Shown in pieces: positions 37,027 to 50,461 of a DNA stretch of 64,000 bases. The stretch is from NCBI GenBank assembly GCA_035235625.1, contig CP141142.1, positions 41,457,644 through 41,521,643 of the forward strand, in the 5' to 3' direction. Numbering within the stretch: position 1 is the first letter of the stretch; every line of letters begins with the position of its first letter. Origin of the DNA: Saururus chinensis. Taxonomy: Eukaryota > Streptophyta > Magnoliopsida > Piperales > Saururaceae. Below the pieces are notes generated by a model. It did not search any database. It saw only the letters and a program-made list of their open reading frames with translations, and was not told the DNA's origin. The translations under genes and the position numbers were made by a program.

Positions 37027-40000
37027 ATGGTAATGATTATTTCTCTATGTTCTTCGGTTCATCATCTCTGATTAGGAATTCCTGTGCGGGTTTTATTATC
37101 GTTCCAGTATTCTATTTTCCTGGTAAAAATTGGCACTATTTGGTTTTGAAGTTGATGTTTTGTGGTAGAATAAAATGATATGCAGACACTTAAAATTGAT
37201 GGGAGCGTTTTATTTTTGTAGTGATTGTATGTTCATTTGTCCGTTCTATTGTTAAATTGGTTCTTTTAACGTACGAAAGAATATTTCGCGTGTCTTCAGA
37301 AGGGGAATTCAGATGGGCAGTGTTTTTCTGTTTCTTATCATTTACAAATGCGGAAATTGGAAACTTTAGCGAATTATTTTGGATATAGAAGCTAATATTC
37401 CTACCCACTTTTTCTTCACCAAACGCCTACTCCAGCCTCTGATTGGATGAAGAAGGTGAGTCACACCTGACAACAGGGAGATTCACTTTTCTCAGTCCAT
37501 TCAGATGCGGAGTAGGCTTTTGGTGTAGGAAAAATGGAGTAGGAATATCATTTTTCTTTGGGTATCACTAAGCATTTTTGTGTCTCTTGTTGTGGCATAA
37601 TCATAGAGCATGGTTGGTTAAGGATTTGAAAAAATGCAATTATGCAATAAATTGTTTTTTGGGGAGATTGTTCTTACAAGCTGATTAATGACCTCGGTTT
37701 ACAAGCCTACCAACAATCTACATTCCTAGCTTAAGAGGAAATTTTCCAAAAAGGGGAGGATTAGTCCATTTTCAGCAAAAATCCTAATTATAGCTACATT
37801 TAGATTGTTCTTAGATTCTGATTTTAGTTTTGTTTTTACCAAACAACTAACATTCTTCCAAGAATCCAGATTGCCCTTAGAATTTCTGACAAGGTATCAA
37901 AATGACAAACAAACAGGATTATAGGTTTTTGGTTGAAATCGTATGAGGATTTTTCCTCTATCCATGCATTCCCATAATCATTATCAAGAGGCTCCTTTTC
38001 CCAAAAAATTTGAAGTTGTTATCAATTTGCATAGAATATAAATTGTTTTTACTTATACCTGCTTAGTTGATGACTTTAACTTTGTTCCATTTGTTGATGC
38101 AGGCTGCAAAGCTCATTGCCAACTTGATTATAATGGGTTCTGGCATAATGGTACGAGCTTTTGTCCAAGCATACCGCCAAGCATTGGCAAGTAAGTTTAT
38201 AGATCCCTGAAGATTAAATTTTGGAACAATCCTATACCTTTAGATATATGATATTTATCTTTAGGCCTTTCCTTGGTATACTTGTATCTGCTCTTTTGAA
38301 CGAGTGACTCTCTCTACATATAGTTAAACATTATTTACATATGCATAAGGGAATAATCGTAGAATGAGAGGCTGAATAGTTTTGCATTCTTTGGGTTCTT
38401 AAAAGGTTGTTCATATTATTTGCATCCTTTATTTTCTTTACATACAAATGTCAGAATCGTGAATTAGATTTGCATCTTACTTACTGCTAATTCAAGTTTA
38501 GTTTTTCTTAAAAAATTTGAGATAGCTCCAATTCTTGATCAGCTTTTTAAATTGGCTATGCTAATTTTTTTAAACGTGTTTATTTAATGGCGTCCATGGT
38601 CCCCATTGACTTATGAAGGAAACCAAATCTAGATCCTACATACATTTTTTTTTAAAACTGCAAATGATGTCCCATTGCATGCAAATTAGCATTTCTGGTT
38701 TTCTGTATGATGTCTCCTTTCAGACTACAATTAGGACAGATTTGTTATGTTTGTTTGGTACATGAATATATGAACTGGTAAGATAAGATGTGATGCTTCA
38801 ATTATTTTAAGTATCGTGTTCTGGGTTTACGTCATTATCACCTGCAGGCAGGGGTTTCCTGCTATAACAGTGTATGAAATGTGGTTTTTCAGATGCGTCA
38901 AAAAATGGTGTTGCTCAAGAAACGCTACAAAATGCGGTTCGTAGGGCAACCAGAGGCATGACTGAGCAGGAAGCAAGACAGATATTAGGTGTCACTGATC
39001 AATCAACTTGGGAAGAAATTTTAAAGGTTTTTTCTTTTTTTAATTTTTTTTGTGGATATTGATGTTGTTAATTTGATTGTTATTCTTCCTTTAGGTGTGA
39101 ATGTTATGTTTTCTGGAAACTTAGATTTCTAATTTATTATTAGAGCCGGGAATTTGGATTCACTTCATAGTGGAAGATTGGGACCATGTGTTGGTTTTTG
39201 CAATTGTGTTCCTCTGCGAGTGTCTGTATTTAATCACACTTGCACTGGTCAGCGAGAGCTGTTTTAATTAATATTTATTTTTAGGTTCTTCCCCTAAAAA
39301 TGTATGCTTTTAGGAGAGTTCGTTTTTAAAAGAGCTGATGAGGATGAAATCTGGTCATTCTGATTACTTTCATGGTCATTAATCTTCATAAATGAGATCG
39401 TGTTTGCATAAGCTGATGAGGATGAAATCTGGTCCCTCAATCTGATTAGGGAAAAATAGGAAACACAGATAGCTGTGGAAAAATGTATGAGGGAGGATAT
39501 GTACTTGGCAATGATTTCCTTTAATGATGGGATTCCTTTTAAGAGAGAGAAACAAAAGGAAAGGGAGAATAACAAATTCTTTCCTTTTATGTTGGGATTC
39601 TAATATGCGTGTAAAGAAAGAAGGAATGGCAGAGGTTCTTTGTGTGGGTGTGGGTTGTTTTTTGTTTGGGGGGGGTATGAAGGGGGGCTTATTTTAGCCT
39701 CTGCCTCCTCAAAGATAGTTGAAATCAAAGGGAACACATCAGACTTCTTGGCTTGGCCTGAAAATTGTCTAGCTTGAGTCGAACACGTTTGTACCCCGTG
39801 GGGGTATGAGCTGAAAGTTAAGTTATTTTTAACTGTTAACATTACAAGTTCAAGAGTTAAAGGTCTTGTTTTTCTTACCTTCCAACAATCTTGGTGCTTT
39901 TGTTGTATTTCGAATGGTATAAAAGTCAGTAGCACGTTTTTGGGGGTGACACACATACATAGACAAGTGTTAAAGGCTTTAGAGTGAAAGCTGCAGGAGT

Positions 40001-40810
40001 GTTGGCTACCTCTAAAAGTGGATTGGACTAATGAAAAAGAGGTATACTTAGCTGTAGTAACAGATGTATGGAGTTGGACCCATAGTAAGTATGCTTTAAA
40101 TGGGCCACCGTGGCGTCTGCTGCCAAGCATGTTGAACTTTATAATTCCAATGGTCGTGGAGTTTATGCTGTAGTTCTTTCATAGGATTTTTGGCATATTG
40201 GCCGAATTCTTAAAAGTTACTTCTATGAAAAACGAACTTTGTCAAAGAAGTGGATTGAGAAAATTATTGGACATTTTCAAAGTTCGGGCGATGAATGGCA
40301 TAAATTGTTGTTTCCTGAGCAGGTTTTGTTCTCCAAGATTTCTTGTTTCCTTTTAAGCCTGTCAAACCATTTTTTAGGATTAGCATCTATCTGCTGAACA
40401 CTTTTCACGAGGAAAGAAAGAGAGTAATCAAATTTTATTACGTTGAAACATGACATGGAGTGAGCTTATAAATCACATCAAAAGCATCTGAGTTAAATAA
40501 GTTTGATATAGATGCTAATCGTAATTATCTTGCTGTAAGATTCACATCTTGCTGATTTCTGGAGTCTTGTTTTTATGCATGCAGTCAAACATTGTGATAT
40601 GTCATGCATGAATCTGAGTTGAATTTATTATGATTGGGTAATTTAAAGTTGATTATTCCTAACGAGTATGAAACATCTATTTTGCAGAAATATGATGCAC
40701 TTTTTGAGAGGAATGCCAAGAGTGGGAGTTTCTATCTTCAGTCTAAGGTACACAGGGCCAAAGAATGTTTAGAAGGTATATACCAAGAAAAAGGTCAAGG
40801 AGCAGGTTGA
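37027..40810 (+). CDS. PAM16: Mitochondrial import motor subunit PAM16/TIM16
   Basis: PAM16 is the J-like partner that holds PAM14/TIM14 at the inner-membrane TIM23 import motor and restrains its stimulation of mitochondrial Hsp70. The Arabidopsis orthologue is known as TXR1/MUSE5. I infer four exons: 37027-37029, 38103-38190, 38893-39026 and 40688-40810. All junctions are GT-AG, giving an uninterrupted 115-aa protein, the usual plant length. The N-terminal hydrophobic segment is about residues 5-21 (LIANLIIMGSGIMVRAF), followed by AYRQALANASKNGVAQE. The degenerate J-like domain, about residues 52-101, includes MTEQEARQILGV, EEILKKYDALFERN and GSFYLQSKVHRAKECL, and has no HPD triad, as expected for PAM16. 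The first coding exon holds only the ATG. Intron 3 is 1,661 bp. No defects are seen. Confidence 0.95.
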
Positions 40811-42258
40811 GAAGATACTATCGGTGGGGTAAGTGGAAGGATAAATGTAAATTTGCTATGTTTTATTTTTATTTTTATTTAATTTATACACAAAATAAGT
40901 GGCCATATTGGCAGAACCAAGTCAATTTTGTATACTCTGGATTGGTTTCTTTGCAGTTGATACTCAATACACGTGTTGTATTGCTATTTATGTAGAATAC
41001 AGCAGCAATATTGAGTGCTTCGAATGTGAATAGAAAGGGTAAACAAGGTGAAGTATGTATGAAGTTATGAACTTTGCATAAGGTGCTACAGTTATGTAGC
41101 TATCCAAATACCTAGTACAAGATCACTATAGACCGGAAGGATATAAGTAATATAATTTTATAAGTAAGAAATGAGACTATTTATGCCGGCTGTTAATGGC
41201 CTTCACCTTGGTGGTTGGTACGATTTGAATCAAAATATATTTTCCTAAGGTCGCCATCAAGCTATGAACAATAATAAGACGCTTGTTCGTGCAGAAAGCT
41301 CACTTCTGATACTGTTTTAGAGCCAGTTTGCCCTATACTTTTACTTGAAAAAAATTTAATTCGTGTAAATGTGTCGTGATGATTGTTTCAATGTTATCAC
41401 ATTGTTGATTACAATAATGTTTCTCTACGTCTTTGGCCTTTGTCAGCTTTAGTTTTGCTTACTGTTGTATGCTGTTGCTGATGCAAATTCCTGAAGATCT
41501 TATGATTATTTGTATTTGTCCTTAAACATTCAAAGACAGTGTATGAAGCTGCTTAGTCACGGGAAAATTGTATTTCAACATCTCATATGAAGTTTGAATT
41601 TTCCTGATTTTGTGTTGCTTTTATGAATAGTTGTGTTTATACTTGATCTTCAAGGTATCCAGTGGAACTGTTTCTACCGCATGGCCGTGTATATGTCCAT
41701 TAATGTTTTAATACGTAGATTCAAACTCATGCCTCAATTTACTCAATTTTAAATATGTATAAATTGTCTAAACGTGTCAAAGGGCGTATCTAAATGTGGC
41801 ATAGAACGATTCTACTGAATATTTTTTCTTTATTTATGAGAAATATGCTCTTACCGTGAGAGGGTAAGAAAAAAAATTTGGGGCCAGGCCCTAGCCTGCT
41901 TAGGGTTGGGCTTGGAAGTAGGTTGACAGTCTAGGGTTAGGGCCTAGCTTCGACTCACCGTGGACCTACCCATTTCAGCTTTATTTTTCACTCTCAGATG
42001 TGAAATAAAAAGTGCAATTCCACATTGTTTTTGGCTTCGGAGCCGAAATCACGGCCCCTGACAAATACGATTCCAACCTAAGCTTCAATAACCTGCGAAA
42101 CTAGTTACCTATGGTCATATAATTACCCAATAATCTGGTTTCACGTGTCAACTTTAATGCATTAAAACTAAATTTGTACTTGAGCTTCTCACCTAGGGCT
42201 GTCAAAAGGTTGGTTAATGTCAGGTTGGCCCAAACCTGCACTTAAATGGGCCATATCA
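40811..42258. other. PAM16 downstream region, no further gene
   Basis: It contains presumed 3' UTR followed by AT-rich sequence. The short open frame that continues across the end of the last PAM16 exon (40765-40995) is a shadow in another frame. Confidence 0.5.
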
Positions 42259-45200
42259 TGTAACATCCTGAAGTTTCTAATATTAATTTTTTAAAAAATT
42301 AGAATCATTGGCAAATCACTAACACATAAAATTTAGATATGTTAAAATCTTAGGCAATGCAATTTTAGGTGGATTGAATTGATTATACCCTTTTGTTAAA
42401 TAGATGAATTTTATTGAAATGAAGATTTTCTTTGGCCCTGAAGAATCTAAAGTCCAAAGAGAGTGAGTCTTTTTATCAAGCCTGTTCAAGAGAAGCTTTA
42501 ATGTGAAAGAGACGTTTTCTCGTTAATGATACATGTAACAACCCTGAATTTTATACAATTTTAAAAATATAATCTTTTTGACCCATGACAACTTTTGGGG
42601 CTTTTACTTGAATTTTAAATTATTTTGAGATTTATTTTTTAAAGGAACTTTTAGGTCTTTGATAGGGTTATGAGAGACGACCGTATCAAGTTCAAGAACA
42701 CTTAAATCGGATGTCGAGATTATAGACTACGACCTTGAGAAACATGTCATAGGTATGCCCTATTTTAAAAATATGAAATAACATACCATTGTGGGGTCTT
42801 GTTTCGTAGGGTTTCTCATTATGAGTCTGTTGGTAACCCAAGTTTGGGGTATGAGTTATGACTAGAAGAATGGCGTTAGGAGGCTAATGTGAAGCGCATC
42901 CATGGGAAATAGTGCACTGCACATTGATCTGCAGGATGTGCAGATGCACGCCATGATGATTCCGCCCTCCGATAAAAAGAGGATGGATTTCCTGTTTTCC
43001 TCTCACTTCTATCTCCTTCTTGAGTTGTTTGCCCCTCTCCATACCTTTTTTCTCCTTATTTTTGAAGTCATTTTAAACTGGTTTTAGCCCATTTAAAAAG
43101 TGAACCTAGCTAAATCGATGAAGCTCTTCACCATGGGGGGGTCAGATTTAAGAGATAGCCATCATAAAGAGGGGAAAGTTGGGGTGAGGGGAGGTTTTTC
43201 TCATCATGTCCAAGCCTCAGGAAGAGAAAGTTCTGAGGTGAGGGGAGACTTTGCCTGCTGCCTCAGACACCAAAAAGAGAAAGTCTAGGAGAAAGATGAG
43301 GTTCTGCCTATCATCTCCTTGCCTCAAGGAGAGAACGTCCTTTTTGGAAGGGGAGGCTTTGTTCGTTACTATGATACCCTATGTTTTCAAGAAGAAAGTT
43401 AATTTTTTATTTAATTTAAAAGTTAATTTTTTATCATCAACCCACTCACATGTGTGTGTTCTACTGAAGGAATAATGCAATGCTACTATCGATAAACATT
43501 GACGAGTCAACAGTTTACCATTGATAAATGCATGTATCGGTTATTTCAAAAAACAAGGTAGTTTTGTATTTATGAATTTATATAAGTAGTTATCCCAATC
43601 ATTCTACAATATAAAGCAAATTGGTGCATTATTAAACTTTCAAATTTTAACTATTTGACCCATGTTTTAAACTATTAATCCTTATTTGACTTAACCTAAT
43701 CCCCAAAAAGCCAAATATATTAGAATCATAATTCTTATTTTTTAGGTTATGTTGTTTTAACTTCATAATATTATATTTTGCACTCCCAAACTTGGATTGA
43801 CACCTTCTTAGTATTGTTAGAAAGCTCTCGACGAGCTCTATCAAATGTGATCTCACATGATTGTGTTTACTCAAACTTTTTTGTAGGCACCATATATTTA
43901 GCACACTTCTCAATAATAATTTTTTATATTCTTACATATTCAAAATTATTTTTTTAACACCCTTAGAAAAACTGTAAGAGCTCTATCAAATAAGACCTAT
44001 TGCCAAACTAGCCCTAAATATGAATAACGTTCTCTATGACACAAAGCCCTTCGACACCATTGTCTTTACCAATTTATGACATAATATTTAGCCTATGAGA
44101 TTTAGATTTTCAATTGCCTACTACGACTATATATGTGTTAGTATAGAGCTGGTTACATAACTAATTACCATTATGATCCTTAAAGTAATGTATTGTAACA
44201 ATACCATGCAAGGGAGACCTTTGTTTAATACATATTTTATATTTGATTTATTTTATCTAATTTGTATTTATATGCATTATGCGTGTCTATTCTTACTAGT
44301 ATAAATAGAGTGAAATTCAAATTGGAGAGAAAGGGGAGTTTTAGAGGAGTCCTAACACCGAAGGGTTAGTGTTCAAGTGCAAATCGGGCGGAAGACTTGA
44401 GTCAGAAAAAAGAAACTTCACATCCGTACAGGTCGGATGGCAATCTGCGTCTGAATTTCAAGAAAAATATTTTAAATTTCTTATTTTCTTTAAGTTCTTG
44501 ATGATCTTGAACTTATGATTGTGTTTTTCCTCGAATTGAACTATGCATGAAGGTGCTTTAATGGTGAATTTTGATTATAATTAGTTCAATCCTTGATTTG
44601 TGACTAAAATAGGTTATAACTTGTTTTATAATGATTTTCATTAGTTTTTTATGCAAGAAAATGTGTTTGGGAAGGATGGGGAGTCAATGATCATGTTTTC
44701 CCCGATTATCAATAAGGTCACCAATGCGTTGGCAACTATGCTCTTGAAAGGAAGAGGATGAACAATGCCCCTTGCATGCATGTATAATCATGCATGTTGA
44801 TTGTAGTGAGGCTGATGCATCGATGAGGCGGGTTTACCCAACCAACCTACTATTGGTAGAGTTCAATATGTTGATGGATTTATGGATGGTCATCGGTGAT
44901 CTGGTCAACATGTCGGTGAGATTACCAATGATGCCACATAGTAAAGATTTTTAAGTTTATTTTATATGCATGTCATTTAGTCATCGACAATGAGGTTGAC
45001 ACTTCAGTTTGGTATCAGTTAGGTGGGTATACCCAACCAACCTATTATTAGTGGAGTTCGACACATTGATGGATCTACCGATGTTCATCGGTGATTGGGC
45101 CAACTTGTCAGTGAGGTTACTGATTGTACCTCACAGTAAAGAGTTTAAGTGTGTTTTATAGAAAGGAATATGCTATGTAATAATTGCATATAATTGCATA

Positions 45201-46180
45201 ATTTTGAGGATTTTGTGATATGTATAGAATATTGAGTGAGTATGTACTAAGTAAGGGTTATTAAACCCTAATTCATGTATATGAGACCATGTGATGTGAT
45301 GATTTGGTCACCCTAAACTAAAGTATTTGGTACATAAGGTGTAAAATTCCTCTGACCTACTGGCTCCTCAAGTGAGTCATTTAGCCATGTAGAAAAAAAG
45401 GGTATGAAAAAAGATTATGGTCTTCCAGCTCTCTAAGGATGGGAGTTACATAGAGATGATCCTCTAGCATGAGAGTCAAGTTTAAATAGATTAAAACATT
45501 AAAAAAAATTGGTCCTAGACAATGCAATACTGGAGGTGTTGAAAATCATAATAGTTAGGATCTCGACACTCGGGTCTAAGAGCCCTAGTAAGCCCTTGCT
45601 TGATATCGTGGATGGGGTGGGGCAGTCTTCATGCAAAGACAAATCGAAATCCTGTTAGTCCAATATCTAGTTGAGTGGGAATTCCTAGATGAGGCTATCA
45701 TGTGTGGCGAACCTTGAAGTAAAGTTCTCTTTGGTATGTATGCTTACCATTGAAAAGTATGTATGAGTGCAATTTCTATTTCACTTATGATGGTTTTAGT
45801 GATAAACATTTCTTCGGTATGTTTATTGAATCATCTATTTTCAATTGGATTGCAAATCCATTGAGTATACATGTATACTCAGTATTTTTTGTAGTGCATA
45901 TCTTTTAGGGAGAAGACTTTAGAGATATTGGGAAGACAATAACTTTAGAGCGGAGCCTACTTTTTGCTTGATGATTTATTTTGACCTTTAGGATTGCTTT
46001 TAGGCCCGAGAGGGTGTCATCATGTGACTATTTTAATACTTTAGATATATAGATTTTTATTTACTACACAAGTGTTTGTGAAAGAGACGGTTCTCATTTC
46101 CCCAATTTAATATATTAATATTTTATAAATATATAATATAATTTTATCCACAACATAGTATGAAAGGGAGTGTGTTATAA
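42259..46180 (+). repeat. LTR-like region C
   Basis: Two LTR-like starts occur, 'tgtaacatcctgaagtttc' at 42259 and 'tgtaacaaccctgaatttt' at 42534. The region passes through a GA-rich leader-like stretch with imperfect 70-bp repeats (43180-43340) and a perfect 18-bp palindrome GAGTATACATGTATACTC (45863-45880), and fades near 'gggagtgtgttata' (about 46166-46179), a plausible decayed LTR end. Its last kilobase is repeated in inverse at 49315-50310. No target duplication could be confirmed, so the borders are tentative. Confidence 0.45.
44825..45164. repeat. Two-copy tandem repeat, ~198-bp spacing
   Basis: Units at 44825-44966 and 45022-45164 share 'acccaaccaacctattatt' and a phrase like 'gttgatggatctaccgatg'. 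One inverse copy is at about 50160-50280. Confidence 0.7.
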
Positions 46181-48183
46181 ATTTTCAATTGAAGGCAAAT
46201 ATTTTTATGAAAAATAATTTTAAAATTGTGGGCGTGATAACCATTACTCCTGAAATATCTCAAGGGCTCAAGGGAAGGTAGTGTTAACTTTCAATTCCAT
46301 TTTAGGATTAGACCTTGCTTTCTATAACTCTTTTATGTCATAAAAGTTTATTTTGAAATAGGTACCATTAAGGTTAGGGGTCATAATGATATTGTAATAA
46401 TAGCGTCTTGTTGTACATCTTAATGATATTTCATCGTGATATGAACTTTTTAACATTATTATATCAATTGAATGATATTTCAAAGGTTTTGGATGACAAG
46501 ATTTGAAGGGTATTTCTTCAACACGTAAACCCAAAATTATTAGAGTTATTCAGAGTTTAATATTTGTCTAATAACATGTAGATCACTAGATTACACCTAA
46601 AATTATTACTTCGATAAGTAAGAATTTAGATTTCTAGCCTTTTTGCGTAAAATTTTCTTATATAGCTGAAACAATTAAAACCTAATCTCTATGTGTACTA
46701 TATATCAAGCATTTAATCAACCCAAGTATGCAAAACTCACATAAACACACAAGGATTTAATGTAGAAAACCTAACTTAGGTGAAAAATCACGATAGCCTC
46801 ACAAGGCCAAATCATTGCACTAGTAAGCAAGAACTTACAATACACTAAGAACAAACAACCAACCTTTTTAGACTCGACACAAACACAAATATTATTTCTT
46901 TGTTTAGTCCTTTTCGTTATTGGCCTTCAAGTTTCTCCCTCTGTTGAACCCTTGAAATTTTCATTCTTCGTGTTTTGTCTTTGTCTCCTTCTAGCAACTC
47001 AATCAAAGACTCATTCAATTGTTGATTCACCTTTAATATTCTTCAACTCTTTTAAAGACTTTGTTATATCTCCTCTTTCATTTGCTCTATAAGAATCTTT
47101 TCTTTTAGTTGTGTGTCTTCATTAAATCACTATTAACATGCACTTGAAGCTTTTGAATGATCTCTCTAAGAAAACAATGACAAATGAATTATCCTTCTTT
47201 CTCTATTATTTTCTAGGTTTTCTTCCCTTCAAATTTGTGATTCCTTAGCCTTTAAATAGGTATCTAAGTTGGTTTGAGTATTTGACTCCAAGTAGGATTA
47301 CAATCTCATCCGAAAAAACTTCATTCAAACAATCATAACAGACAATGATCGATCATTTACTGTTTCATTAGGGCATGACTCTACTAGCAATTGATCTATC
47401 ATTTAAGCAATTGATCAATGAACTCTTGACCTAATTTTACAAAGGGCAATTTCAAATGACGATTGATCGATTGGGTTAGTGTATGTTGCATCGATCGATC
47501 GTTGACACAATGATTTTATAGTTTTGTCCTTTTTACCCTGATCTGGTCTGAAACTTCCAATATTACTTTTTAATCTATTCTAAATGATTTATGTATGTGA
47601 GTGTGTACAAAATTAATCTTTTTTACCTTTACCAAGTCTTCAACTTTGCTCCATAAGAATATATCTTCTCTTGTTTTTTAAGTATATAAATTTTAAATCC
47701 GACTTGACCAAAACTAAATTTAGTCATATTTTTAAGACTACTTACATATAAGAAATGTTAACATAATTTTGATCAACAAAAATAGTCAATTACAATACAT
47801 ATGCCCACATATGATCTTTCAATTATTACTCCTAGCTATAGCATATTAAGGCATATGACGTACTCATGAATTAGGATATTATAGAAAAATTCCTTTATTT
47901 TTAATCCTATTGTTCTACTAGCATTAGTGTATGTCGCTTAGGTATCGACGACATTATATGAATGAATAATTTATCTGATTTATTAATGAATTATTTTCAG
48001 ATTCTATGTTTGTTGGCAATGATATTTTAGTTTTTTTTCAAGTCGATTTTCAAATGTCAATCAAAAGAACTTTTAGATAAATGTTTTGTACACCTTTAAT
48101 TATTATTCATGATATAGCATGTTGTAGAATTTAAGTTTACCTACTGAGTATAAATATACTCACCCACCCCTAGATGTTGTCAT
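46181..48183. other. Repeat-rich non-coding sequence with GATCGATC clusters
   Basis: No gene was found. 46720-46850 carries a phrase ('cacacaaggatttaatgtag' and 'aggtgaaaaatcacgatag') of the kind often seen in plant LTR leaders. 47350-47505 contains repeated GATCGATC/ATTGATC palindromes in three pairs. 48146-48161 is another LTR-type hairpin GAGTATAAATATACTC followed by 'acccacccc'. Together these suggest overlapping LTR fragments whose limits I cannot fix. Confidence 0.4.
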
Positions 48184-49029
48184 TAGGGGTGTTCATGGAC
48201 GAAAACGGATGCGGACATAGGGTTGTCTATGTACGTTTGTGATTTGAATAACTCTTGTCTGTGTCTATCCATGTCCGTCTTAGTCTGTTTTATACTTTGT
48301 TGAAGTTCATCAGCTATGGACGGAAACGGACGAGGACATAGGGTTGTCTATGTACGTTTGTGATTTGAATAACTCTTGTATGTGTCTATCCATGTCTGCC
48401 TTAGTCCGTTTTATACTTTGTCGAAGTTCGTCAGCTACGGACAAAGACAGACACGGAAGAACATGGACAAATATTTTGACACCTAAATTTTTATCCCAAT
48501 TCAAATTTTTTAGAACTTTTATAGAATGTAAAAGTTGTCTTAACATGTTACATAGGTATTAGATCTATGTTTTCAAGTTATCTAATACTCATGTAGTATA
48601 TTATGATTATCTTGACATGTTATATAAGTTCTGGATTTATATTTTTCAAACTGATCAGTACCTATGTAGCATGTTAGGTCTATTTTAACAAGGTACATAA
48701 GTATTGGATTCATGTTTTTCAAGTTGTCAAGTGCCTATGTAGCATGTTAGGAATGTCCTAAGATGCTACATAGGAACTGAATTCTATTTTTTTTCCTAAT
48801 AGTTAGTAATAATTACTACTATATTTAAAGGAATGTTAGGTAAGAGTGGCAGACGTGGACGTCCGTGGACACAGACAAGGGTATGTCCTTGTACGTAGCT
48901 CCCTATTAGTGCGAACAACAAACTTTGTCCATGTCCGCGTCCATGTCCGCCCCAGACAAAAAAAATCCATTCTATATAAAAATGGATGCGGATAGACATT
49001 TAGACAACAGCCATTCATGAACATCCCTA
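48184..49029. mobile_element. hAT-type MITE, 846 bp
   Basis: Terminal inverted repeats 'taggggtgttcatgga' and the inverse of '...catgaacatcccta' are flanked by a perfect 8-bp duplication GTTGTCAT (48176-48183 and 49030-49037), the hAT hallmark. There is no transposase. Inside are a ~116-bp tandem duplication (48190-48305 and 48306-48420, 'gttgtctatgtacgtttgtg') and about three diverged ~90-bp units at 48535-48780 ('cctatgtagcatgttagg'). Subterminal 'gtccgtgtcc'-like motifs occur in both orientations. The open frames crossing it are not genes. Confidence 0.9.
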
Positions 49030-49314
49030 GTTGTCATGCCACCAATTTCAAACCCATATTTTATGGAACTTTATCTTCTAAATGGAAATTCATGACATGC
49101 TTCCCTTCATAGTATGCAACAAATAAAACTATTTTATGAAACTATAAAAGATTGAAAAGATAAATTGGGGGACATGAGAATCATAACTTTCACAAGCATT
49201 TGTTGTTATAATATCATAATTAATTATTTGAATATTTAACATATTTAATTATTCACATATCGACAATAGTGTTCTTGTCTATTACATATGCCCAAGCTAA
49301 TTAAATGATAAATG

Positions 49315-50310
49315 ACACTCTCTCTTGCTTAAAAGCAAATGTATGGGTGAATAATAAATCATCAAGATGAAAAGTAGGCTTAGCTCTAGAGCTACAGCCT
49401 TCTCGATACCTTTGAAATCGTCTCCCTTGAATACCTGCACCACAAAAGATGTTGAATATACGACTATACTCAATGGAATTGCAATCTAATTGAAAACAGA
49501 TGATTTGATAAACATACCAAAGAAAAGTTTATCTCCAAAACCATTATAAGTGACATAGAAATTACTTTCATACATACCTTTAAGTGAAAAACATACATTG
49601 TAAAGAGAACTTTACTTCAAGGTTCATTAGACACAATAGCTTATCTTGGAGTTCCACTTGACTAGATATTAAACTACTACTAATTCAACCTCAATCTTTG
49701 CCTAAAGCCTGCCCTCCCCCATCATGACATGAAATAAGGGCTCATAGACCATAGTACTGAAAATCTTGACTGGTATGATTGTCGAAACCTTCTGTATTGC
49801 TCCTGTTAATTCGAACCTGAATCCCGAGTCAGGCGAGCATTTCTATATAACTCTCATCTTTTGAGAACCAGAAAATCATGATCTGTTTTCATATTATACC
49901 CTTCTATTCTATCTGGCTAAACAACTCACTTGAGGAGCCAATATCACATTAAGAATTTGGAGCCTTATGTGTCAAATACATTAGTTCAGAGTGACCAAAT
50001 CATTACATCGCATGGTCTCATACACATGCAATAGGAAAACCCTTAATATTCGCTTACTTAGCATTCCACCCTTACTTAGTGTGTGTGTATATATATATAT
50101 ATATATGTATATAATATAGCTTATACCTTATTATAAATGAAAAATGATAATCTTTTTAATTTGAGGTACTATCAGCAACCTCATCGACGTGTCGGCTAGG
50201 TCATCGATGATCATTAGTAGATCCATCAACATGTTAAACACTCACCAACAGTGGGTTGGCACCTACCTCACTGATGCCAAATTAACGCATCGACCCCACT
50301 ACCAATGATC
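49315..50310 (-). repeat. Inverted copy of the 3' kilobase of LTR region C
   Basis: It is colinear in inverse with 44985-46000. For example, 'agagaactttacttcaaggt' (near 49600) pairs with 'ccttgaagtaaagttctct' (near 45713), and 'tgttaaacactcaccaacag' lies in the counterpart of the 45022 repeat unit. It ends abruptly where 'tgtcacatcctgatatttg' (50316), an LTR-edge-like sequence, begins. Confidence 0.65.
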
Positions 50311-50461
50311 AATTGTGTCACATCCTGATATTTGTAAACTTAGTTTTATAAGTAAAACAACAGAAACAAAAATTTTAAAACTTTTGTCAAACATTCGACA
50401 AGTTATCTCGGGTATGAGCCAATCATTTTTTTAACATACGAATACTAAATCAGAGTACAAT

